Shown here: positions 1-11,400 of the stretch, piece after piece
How positions within the stretch are numbered: the stretch's first letter is position 1
How the letters are laid out: the number at the start of each line of letters is the position of its first letter
Origin: Mimachlamys varia
Taxonomy: Eukaryota; Mollusca; Bivalvia; Pectinida; Pectinidae
Assembly (NCBI GenBank): GCA_947623455.1
Contig: OX392530.1
Location: forward strand, 36,177,405 to 36,241,404
Reading direction: 5' to 3'
Length of the DNA: 64,000 nucleotides
Translations under genes and position numbers: made by a program
Notes under the pieces: generated by a model
What the model was told of the DNA's origin: nothing
Seen by the model: only the letters and a program-made list of their open reading frames with translations
The model's database searches: none

Positions 1-2425
1 GTCGTTCCAGAACTTGCGAATGGATCAGATCCTGCAAAGGGGTCACTACCGAACCCTCCTAAACTGTTGGCTGGGGGCTTACTGGGGCTGGGACAAGGTG
101 AACGCCCCTTGGGTGGGGCTGGTCTAGGGGGTGGCTGTTTTTTCTGTTTAGGAGGAAGGGCTGGAGACGGTGATGATGAAGGACCTCCTGATGGTTTTGG
201 AGCAAAGGGATCACTACCAAACATATTTCCTACTTTCTGAAAGTATAAATGAATACTGAACATAATACACACATACACGAACACAGATGTACATGGGTCA
301 AAGAGGTAATGTCGAAGATAAATTATCACACAGCATTGGACCATTACATATTAATTACTTAAAATTTGTATATGAGGCAAGAATGAAATGGTTGAAGTTA
401 CGTGGTAATCCACTTATTAATAAAGAAAACGAAAAAGAAAAACACAAAACATTTATATTAAATATTAAGAAAACAGTAGTTACAATAAAGCCCTTAGCTA
501 GTTTAAGTTGAAGGCAGAAAATTCTGTTGGAATTAGTTCCTTGCCCCTTAAAAATTGTACCAAGTATATTATGTATATATCATATAACCGGTCAAATGGC
601 ACACAAAAAGTAAAACATAGTTTTATAAATGTCCAGTAAGCAAGCACTGGGTTTATATTAGTAGTTATCAGAAAATAATAAATAATATTCTATTCAATAA
701 TCAAAATGCACATTACAACAATTTTGATTTAGTTCGGAAGAGATAACATGCTGTAAGCCAGGATCAGATAGAATATCACTGTAATATTCAGTTCACAGTT
801 TCACAGATACCATACAGAATTATTTCTTCTACCATTTTGAAAAAATAAAGCTGACAACAGACACTTACAGAAGTTGAAGATTTGGCTGTAGTACTTCCTC
901 CACCTCCCCCAAAAGGATCTAAGTCTGTAGAAAATTTACTTGAAGGACTAGAAGATGAAGAAAAGGCAGAACCAAACGGGTCCATGCTGGAGAAGGGATC
1001 ATCCTGAAACAGAGGTGTACCTCTGACATGCACATGCTACCGTCGGACTTCCCAGACTGGGCCGCAGCCATGCTGTATCATTGTTTATAATTTCAATAAG
1101 CTTTAACATTAGAAAACATGCTAGTTATTTCAGAATTAGTTACATTTGAGGCAATTTGATTAAGACTGTATTGTAAGTAAGATAAATAATATTTAGTTGT
1201 TGGATGATGGGATTCCAGAAATTAATTGCTTTTGGAAAGATTAGCATGCTTTTATTTGATTTATATTGAAAGAATTTAGCTTTTGTTAAAAGCACTGTTC
1301 ACAAATAGAGATATCGTCAATGTTTTCAATGCATTGAATGAAGAGGTCAAATATATAAATTTTACAATCCTGTTTCATATCAATTAGAAATCAAAGTTAT
1401 GATGTTCTAATACATATAAAGTACATATTTTGGTCAAGTTTTAAACTAGATGTGTCAGTATACCATGAATGCTCCACTGGCAACCAAACAGAGGTACTTT
1501 TGGGGGGGGGGGGGGGATTACCATTGGTGTAAAGGCTCTCCATTAATCTCATATCATCTCAGTAAATTTTTCAGAGTTAAATTAAGCCATCATAACTCTT
1601 GATAAAATTGATGGATCATCACCTTTTAAAAATGGGGGTGAAGTTTTTTCATTATGCCGTATTCATACTTATTACGCATAAACATATTTTTTTTTAAAAA
1701 AAACATTAAGTGAAGCGTTGGGGTGAAGTTTTTTCATTATGCCGTATTCATCTTTATTGCACATAACAAAGTTTTTTTTAAAAACAATAAGTGAAGCCTT
1801 ACTGACCTTTGTACTAATTAGACGTATAAAGAGTTGATATAAATACTGTAATTAAAATATCCTCCATTTTCTTTTCATTATTGTCGGAACACAATATAAA
1901 ATGACACGACTATTGTTAGATGATTAGAAGGACTGATTATTTCATCATCTTCAACAACAAAATTGTTCTTTTTACAATAATGGTTTATGAACAGGAATAA
2001 ATTTTAACCACAGCGACTTCTTAAAAAGCATTGGATACATACTTTGGAACTAGATGTTTGTGCTGTAGAACCACTAAATGCATTCTTAAAAGGGTCTTCT
2101 GATGCAAATGGATCAGAGGTAAAACCATCCGACTTAAATGGGTCACCTGGAATAGAAGTCAAAGGTTGAGAAATATAATCTGGATCAACAAAGATGTTTC
2201 TACAAACTGAAAAACATTTGCAAAACATTTCATTGTGTGCTTTGTTGTTAATGTTCAGTACTTACTGCCTTTAAATGGGTCCTCAGACTGAAAGGGATCT
2301 GCCTGAACATTGTCACTCCCACCGCCTCCACCAAACGGATCTTTGGATTTAAATGGATCATCCTTGAAGTCATCCATGGCTGACCCAGTACTAAAACTAC
2401 CAAGTGAACTTGCAGGACTACCAAC
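1..2425 (-). other. EPS15: EPS15 DPF-rich AP-2 binding tail
   Basis: Exons 2266-2425, 2043-2146, 869-1003 and 1-236 hold 13 DPF tripeptides (4, 3, 3 and 3), many preceded by acidic or Ser residues, with Gly runs and a Pro-rich block ([11 protein letters not shown]) that looks like an SH3 ligand. DPF repeats bind the AP-2 alpha appendage. The acceptor of 2043-2146 was chosen at CCAG|GTGACC because it keeps the frame. Confidence 0.9.
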
Positions 2426-5400
2426 CTAGGAAGAATTGTCAGAAATAAATCCCTCACAACATCTTTCTGAAGCACAAACATGGAAAAAGAGAATTCATCA
2501 AAAATTCAACTCATTTGCATAATTGACCTCGCTACATAATTATAGTAACTTACCGTCGCCCTGGAACTCATTTGGTCATCCAATTGTATCCCTGGCAACA
2601 CAGTGGGCAAGTCACCATTAATTTGTGAGCTATAGTTTCCTAAGCTCTGCTTCATAACTCTCTTTTGGTCCTCCTGATGTTGAACTCTTGTTCGAGTCTA
2701 TAAATTTAATATTGATAAAATTAATGTAGTAAAAAGATTTTACCTAATTCCAGAAATACAAATATACAGAAACTTTTTTATTAACATTATAAGGTATGGA
2801 TATTGGAGCCATAATTTATACAGAAAGCCAAAATTAAAAAGGAAGAGTTAAGAGTGTCTCTGCTCCTCTTCCTGTTTTTATGGTGAAAATTGATCATTAG
2901 TGGAGGCAGATATCTTCCTCTTAACAACCTGATTACTTTTCAGAATAATTTTCTCTCAGTCTGCAGCAGAGTATGTACCTGACTGACTTGAAGAGAAATG
3001 TCCTTTTTCGACTTGACCAGTAAATCCAGTTGTAGTTTACCGGCATCTACTTGTTGCTCCAGCCTGGTTTCCTCATCTCGGAGACTGTTTAGATCTACTC
3101 GTAGCTTGGAAAGATCTTCTTCTTGATTCTATTTAAATATATAAAATTAACATTAATGACGCTCAAAACATCTTTGATATAGGACTTCTTCAACTACAGG
3201 AAATGTTCTGAATTGTTTTTAAATGCGTGAATGGACAGCATAAAACTACTGTATTTACGGGGCTATAGGTGAATTCAAGATTTAGCCAGGTTTTCAACTT
3301 TATATAAAGGTACAGTGCACTCTTCTTAATATCATGTTGCATTTGTCAGACAAAAATATGATATTAAAAGGAATGTGACATTAAGAGAAAAATGTTTTCC
3401 CACTAAATCTAGTGCACTTCCAATCTCCAAAACTAAAAGTAATCTATTCAATGTACATATGAAAATGTTTCAATCTATAGATAACATTATTTTAATTAAA
3501 AATCATTTTTGGGGTTATTTTTTATTTTCAATGCAACATTTTGTACAAGTTGAAATCAATGGAAATGACATCATTTTATGGATATTTTATGTGATTGGTT
3601 AAAACAAACATGATATTAAGAGGAATTCACCTCAAAATACATGATATTAACCAAATAAAATTACATAGATTATATGGGGAGAAAAATGGTGCTTAGTAAA
3701 AACATGATATAAAGAGGAATGTGATATTAACAGGGGTGATATTAAGTGGAGTCCACTGTATCTATTTACTTTATTATTGGTAACAATTTGATATTCAATG
3801 TAAGAAAATTGGACAACACCAATGAATATAATATTATATACTTTAATTAATCCGAGATCAAGAACAAAATGTACAGCCTTTTAATTAATAGAAGTATAAA
3901 AACAAACATCAGTTATAACCTGTTTGAGATATGTACTGGCTACTCACCATTGCAGACTTTTCTTGTGTGGTTATTTGAGATTTTAGACTATTCACCTTTT
4001 AAACAATAAAACAAAAATCATAATCATAGTAACTTCCATTTGCCATGATGATACTGTTTATTTTCATGTGAACATTGCAACATCTTCAATTTGAATTTAA
4101 AGGCCCAATATACGTAACTTTCGGCAAAACTGGAAGCAAAAATCTAGCCTAATAACTTATTATATTTATAGATTTAGTTAAGATTAACTGATATCAGCAA
4201 TATTCAAGATGAATTCTTTCGCGGTTACCGGTACCACAGCAGTTGAAACACGCTATTTGTAAACACGCGTCCACTGCGAACCGTCTTCTACCTTCGGTTT
4301 GTTGTTGAAGTGGGCCCCACCTGAATTATTTTCAATTCATTGGATTTTTTTTGTCAAGAGTTTCTTTTTAGTTACCGCTCAGGTTTACTTCGTTTTAGGC
4401 TTATTTTTGCATGGTTATCAACTGGAATTTTTTTTCAGAATATTTCAGAATCACGAAAATTTCCCTGAAGTTACGTATATTGGGCCTTTAAATAATAAAG
4501 GGCTAAGTTCAACTTAATTTCAATTTTAAAAAATTTAAGGTTAAATTTAATGATGATAGCATCAAAATCAGCATGTCTTCTTTATTTCCTCTATGATAAT
4601 TGGTACTTGGCAAATTTAAATATTCAACATCTGAACATCAATGTTTTTAAAATACTAGGAATTTCTAGAACAATAACAAACATACCTGCTTTTCTTCCTC
4701 TTCTAATTTTTCTTTCATCTCTTTAATATTACTTTCTAAATTTGACTTCTATAAAAAAATAAATTTAATACAATGAATACAGATTTCTAACTACAATATA
4801 CCATGAAATAAAAGTTTCAAAATTGTTCCATAATATGACTGACAATAGACAATAACAGAATCTGCGTAAGTGAATATTATGTTTAAATTGTTTTGGCACA
4901 AAATTCTGTAATCTTGACAAGTTTGTCAAAGGGTCTGAAAATTAATTATGTTTGAAAGAAAATCAAGTAACAGCAATGCATATGATAGTGGGTGTTGTCG
5001 ATGGGTCTCCACGTTTTTCATTTATTCATTTTTGCCTCTAGTTTAATAAATTTTGAGTTCAGATATGGTTTCGATGACGGTTTGGTATTTTTTTTTTTTT
5101 TTTTTAGCAATCTACAGCTGGAAAGGATCCAAACCTTATCATCCAGCTCATCGAGTCGTTTCTGAGCCTCTTTTTTCTGACTTTCCAGCTGCTGTAGCGT
5201 GGCGGTGATGGTATCCAGTTCTTTCTGTAACATCTGTACTTCTCCATTACAAATCTTGATGTCTGCTTCCTTCTGAGCGTTGTCTCTTTCTATCTGTAGC
5301 TTTTCCCTGTTACAAAGAACACAGCAAATTTCACATTACCTTAGAATTCTTGTCAAAACCTGTAGTTTTTCCCCCATTATCAAAGAACACAACAAAAATG

Positions 5401-8400
5401 CTGTAGAATTCTTTTCATAATCTGTAGCTTTTCAGCTTTTCCGCTTTGTCAAAGAACAAATTCCAAATTGCCTTTTACTGTACATTAACAGTAATTAACT
5501 AAGGCAGTCATTTAAAAGTGATCTCTCTGTTTCAAATGTTAACTATAGGTTTCAAGAAAACAACACTGTGCTTTCTGCATCATAAATTACAGTATGTATG
5601 TCATTTCCCTTTAGAATACTTACTTCTAAGTCAAAAGGCACTGGTTACCTATGTCAGAACTCAGTGTTTGAACAAAACCTGTTGATATAGCAATTAGTCA
5701 TGAAAAACGTTTTAAATGGTGATGTTACCTTTTCATATCCTCTATGTCTTTGCTGATGATGCCCAATTCTTTGATAGCTGAGAAATCGGCAACATGCCCG
5801 TAGGGTCCAGCATTTGTGCCATCCTGTTTGATAAAATAAGACTAAGTGATGTTTTGTGTTTTTCATCATGGCATTTTTATTTAAAATTGTTCAACTGAAT
5901 GACCAAACTACGAATACAACAGCACCAATAAAACTATAAACAATTGCATACCCAAAAATTGCCAGTAAAGTACAACTTAAGAAGTCCCAAAGCTAGTTAC
6001 TCTGCGCCGCGCCGCGCCGCGCCGCGCCGCCCCTCCCCCTCAAGTCACAGGTGCTGGACACACAAATATGTTGTGTAAAGTACTATAATATTATAATAGT
6101 ATGTATAAAGTAACTTTGGCCTTTTATTTAAACTTTACCGTAACTCCAAATGCAGTTGGATCAGCACCCTGTTTGGGCCTCATGGATGGAGGGACCATGT
6201 CAGGAGTTAGTTGAGCTGGGGGATCAATTCCCTTCAACTTCTTCTGTATCAGGTACATAGCCAGTGCAAACTGTTCTGGGTTAAGCTTGCCAGATCCTTT
6301 GGTGTCACACAGGCCCCTGTCACAATCAAGTTTGAGTGTGATTGTTATAAGTGGTTGTTTATCTTATAAGTGGTTGTTTATCAATAAACACAGAAAATTA
6401 TTGGTACAATAAAACTGTATTTCTGATTATGATACATGCATTATAATTAAGTGGGTTTTTATAATCGAATACAGACTGATTCCTCTGTAAAAAAAAGATA
6501 ATTTCCTCAAAATAAAGAAATATAAAGGAATATCTTCCCAATTTTAATCAAGATAGTGCTGTATTTTCTTAAACTGAAGAAAGAGGCTGATATATAATTT
6601 CAGTAAAAAGAAAACCCTTAAATTTTGCTTATAAGATGACTTTTTGTTTTGTATCTTTTTACAACATTATAATCCAACTAATTCTGATGCATGTCTGTAC
6701 AGATAAATTTTAACAATAAAATGAAGGTTACCAGATGTGAGCCAGTATGTTGTTTTGAACACCACTTTGGAGGAAGACTTCACGAATCTCTTGGCCAGAC
6801 ACCAAGCCGTCCATATCTAAATCTGCCTTCTTAAACATCACATCAAAATTGGTCCTCTCTGCAGCAGTCACCACCCACGGAACATTTAACTACATAGGAA
6901 AAAACAATGTTAATACATTTAGTAATGAAATCAAATTAAACAGATAATTCATAAAAGATCATATAATTTTTTTTTTAAATGCTGACTGTTCACAAGAATT
7001 CTTTTTTCTTCAATCTGTAATCTGTAATGATAGCCCCAATTAGTAAACAAGTTCAGTACTAAATAGACTAAAACATTAAAATAAAAAAATTCACCAAGAT
7101 TAGAACTATGACAAAAAAGTCGGTGCCTGAAAAACAGCAATTTCTTTTCAAGTAAAAAAAAAATTTATAAATAATTCTACCTGAAAATAGTAACATCAGA
7201 AAAGTGATACCCAGGTGACAAATCTTTTTAAGGCCTGATTGACTTTGGATATCCTGCCATTGTATTCAATACATTTTATCAGTATAACAGTCTTTACTTA
7301 CACTAGGTGAATCTGCCCGCTTGGTTAACTTGCACTGGGTGAGTCTGTGCGCTAGATTTACTTAAACTGGGTGAGTCTGCCTGCTGGGTTAACTTACACT
7401 GGGTGAGTCTGCCCGTTGGGTTATTTTATACTGGGTGAGTCTGCCCGCTGTGTTTACTTACACTGGGTGAGTTTGCCCGCTGGGTTAACTTACACCGGGT
7501 GAGTTTGCCCACTGTGTTTACTTACACTGGGTGAATCTGCCCCCTGGGTTTACTTACACTGGGTGAGTCTGCCCACTGCGGTAACTTATTGGGTGAGTCT
7601 GCCCCCTGGGTTTACTTACACTGGGCGAGTCTGCCCCCTGGGTTTACTTGCACTGGGCGAGTCTCTGCCCGCTGAATTTACTTACACTGGGCGAGTCTGC
7701 CTGCTGGGTTTAACTACACTGGGCGAGTCTCTGTCCACTGGGTTTACTTACCCTGGGTGAGTCTGCTCGCTGGGTTTACTTACACTGGGTGAGTCAGCCC
7801 GCTGGGTTGGTGTAGACCGTCCTGTGACATTCGGGGTGAGGACAGGTACTCCGCCCATCGCTATACCTGCTGGGATACCCCCCGGAACAATCCCCGGGAC
7901 AGCGCTTGGGATGCCACCTGGAACACTTGCTGGGACGACACCAGCTGGGACGACACCTGGCTTCCTTTTAGAGGGTGGTATAACCAAGAGAGGTAATGTG
8001 GCAGGTAACGGTTCCTTTTCTAGACACCGGTACACAAGATGCATAGCCTGAAAATAAAGGATTTAAGTCATGATTATGAATTTGTACTTAAATTCCAGAT
8101 CTTTACTAATCAAGTAATTTTCCAGAAAATACACACCCTATAACCATTTGAAAATGAGATATATGTTGAAGCAATAAAATGTTAAATAACCATTACATCA
8201 CAACTGATCATAGTGCCCGTCTGCTGAATACCTCAAGAGTTTCAAAAATGTAATTTCTAATAATTAAGATATGCATGCTTTAGTAATATATGAAGGTAGA
8301 TCATTTTTTCCCTCTGATGACTTTAAAACCAGTGGATGAATAGAATCTTGCCTTGGCTTGACTTGAGGGCATTACATAGAAATCTCCTTCCAGAGGGATG

Positions 8401-11400
8401 ATGTTGTTTGGTTGTCTAATCCGAGGCTTCACCTTAGGTCAGACAACCAACATGAATCACCCTCAGGGTAGGAGATTTCTCAGTTACAAACTCCAGGTAG
8501 GGGGTAGTCTTCCATGTTTTTTTTTCTTTTTGCAAAAACACATGTGTGGGTATGAATATCGTCACTTCAGATGGTGTCAGCATGTCAGGTGCTAATTGGC
8601 ACACTTTACCTTTCCTCTAGGGATTGATGAGCTGATTTTTCACCACAAAAAGGGGGACACACATGTAAAGGATGGGAGAATTAGTTATCTTTTGTGATAA
8701 AATATTTTATAGTAAAAATATTATTTTGTTGGGGTTTCTTTCAAGAAAATTAATGCAATTATTTAAATGTCATTTTTATTTTGATATTGTACGGGACCAA
8801 AAATGATTGTGAAGGTAATATCATGTTGTGAAAACTGTACATAAATTTCTTACCACAGCAAATTCCTCACGATCCAGGTAGCCATCTTTGTCTATGTCAC
8901 TCATGTCCCATATGCGACCCAAAATGTCGACCTGGAGCTTGGAATTCATGAGCACCTAAAAAGTTGTCAGGGATATCAACAAATCATTTGAACTTTAAGG
9001 GATGGATGTTATTGACAAAGTGTGAATTTTCGGGGCAAACTTTTCCCTTTACAGAATACATATATTCTCAAAATACTGGTTGATGATCTACTTACAGGTC
9101 TAACTTTCTCTCCAGACAGTAAGTTATTAACCGGCTGTAAACTGTCAAACACCTGGTCATACTTGGTCTTCTCGCTTGCCTAAAACATTTATGAAATTCA
9201 AAAGTATTCAAAACTAAGTTTGATGAAAGTGAAAGTTCTTCAAAAGTCTAATCCATTCCATTTTATCAAAGCTCTGAATTCATTTCCTTATAAAGTCATA
9301 ATCTAAACACAATTTATTGGGTATAAATGCAATTTTGGAAAAAGGTGTTTTGTTTGCCTTTCACAGTGTGTAGGATACATCATTTGATATTAAAATCATA
9401 AAGTTTGGAGTATCAAGGTATGCGCAGCTATATAATAGCCACTTACTACAGACCTAATGAGAGGAGTGTAAGTGAATTTATTATAAATATCATTAACCTG
9501 AAGGAATCATAAATATATGACCTCTATTTCATACTAGGAATTACCATATTCGCGTAATTAACGTTCCTCTCCCATATACAAAGGTACATGTATTAAAATT
9601 ATATAAGCGCCCCTACTAACAGAGACACAACTAAATGATTTTTTTAACAGTACATTAAACCTCACTGTGCACATGTTTACAAGAAAAAAAAACCACAATC
9701 AATCAATGATATGTGTACAAGTTGTTCAAATTGATGACAGTAATGTCACACATCATGAGCACTACCCTTTCTTATCATAATGCATTGTGCTTATTTACTT
9801 AATAAAAAACATTTTTCGTCCAGATCATAGTTTTGTTATCCTGTTAAACACTCCCTTTGGAACCAATTTTTAGACACCCTGGACGCTAATTACGGTCGAT
9901 ATGGTACGTGTATCCCACTGACAACCTTGGTATAATGGTACAACTTACGCTGAGTGCCCACTGCCCTGTTCCTGCTGCACTGTGGGAAGGAGACTCGGAG
10001 ACCACCTCTTCCACTGGTCCCTGTGTTAAAAAGAAAGCACAATCTTCTATGACAGCTTGTTATCTTCAAGTCACAGCGGGCAAACTAGAAATTGCTTTTG
10101 TACCATTTGATGGCTGTTTCAACCAATTTTTTGTTATTCAGTCTACATCAGCAATCAAGCTATTCAAAGCAGGTCAATACTGTATATTTTGAGAACCAGA
10201 TGAAATATTTTTCTAAACTTTTTAAGTCTTGATTTCAATCAGTTAAAAATTGTGTAAGATATTTGAATAGATGTTTGTCAAAACCCATATAATACCATAA
10301 CTCAAAAAAACCCCAGATTTATAAAAGTTTTCATGAGGCTTTAAGATAATCTGTTTGTAATTTACTTCTCAAGATAATGACAGGCAAATAAAATGCAAAT
10401 GTTAACACGATTGATTTAATCAAATAATTAACAAAATTTCAAATAATTTTCTTTACAATTAACTTTAAAAACTTATTAAATCATCGTCATTCATCCACTT
10501 ACGCAACTATCAAAACTCTATATTCTACAGTACACTGAAGAAGTAAATAAAAGCATATACTGACAAATGTAAATATTGAAAGAAATATTTTATAATTTAT
10601 CAAATTCTATAAGTGTCAAAATTTTAAATTAACTTACCAGCTTTGGGGCAGGGATGTCGGTAACAAGATTGGAAACATTGAGTTCGGAGTTGTTTTGGGC
10701 CATTGATACAAACTTTATTGCAGAAAAGAAACCAACCTTCTCCAAATAACCCTTTCCTGTTGGATCTGATAAGTCCCATATCTATACAGGTAAAAGATAA
10801 CATTGTTAGAGAGATGACAAAAGATTTGCTATAAATGTTTGTGGTGACAATTAATGACCATGGTATTTTGAAACACATATTTCTTTAGATATTTTCATAC
10901 ATGACTTATTGTATACAGTTTATAAAATCCATTCCCACAGAAACAGTCATTAGAGAGACTATGGATGCATATATATTGTACATTCTATCAAATCTAAACA
11001 TCTCATTACGCTGAGATGATTATACATAAATATTCTTTCAAATTGTTTTTACGTGATATAGTTTTGACTTAATTTAAGCAAGTCTGTGACCTTAATAGAA
11101 ATAACAGGTGATAAAATTTGCCATAGTATAGTTACAAAACACATTTACATAGATACCTGTGATAGAACTGTATCTTTGAGCCCTGACTTTTTCAGAAAAG
11201 ATGCTGCATCTAAAGCACCAATGCTTCCTGTTCCATTAGGATCGGCCTGAAAATTCAAAACCTCATTTTTACAGCTAAAAATGATGCTATTAAAATTAAG
11301 ACTAAAGGTATAGTCACTAACATTGAGAGTACTATTAAGTTTTCAAATATTTTTTTATCAAAAATAAATTTTGACATATAAATAATTAAAATTTTTCAAA

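Larger units (their letters stand above)
2554..5823 (-). other. EPS15: EPS15 coiled-coil region (six exons)
   Basis: Exons 5729-5823, 5135-5306, 4686-4748, 3948-3995, 2979-3128 and 2554-2697 encode a Glu/Lys/Gln-rich helical region with leucine heptads, for example [18 protein letters not shown] and [18 protein letters not shown]. In EPS15 this part mediates dimerisation and intersectin binding. Two introns here carry MITEs (3311-3760 and 4096-4492). Confidence 0.85.

Noticed and set aside
4299..4517. 72-codon plus-strand open frame
   Set aside because: It lies within the 397-bp MITE and shows no protein family features.
7563..8051. Plus-strand open frames over EPS15 exon 8 and its array
   Set aside because: They are antisense to a well-supported exon and to its repeat.
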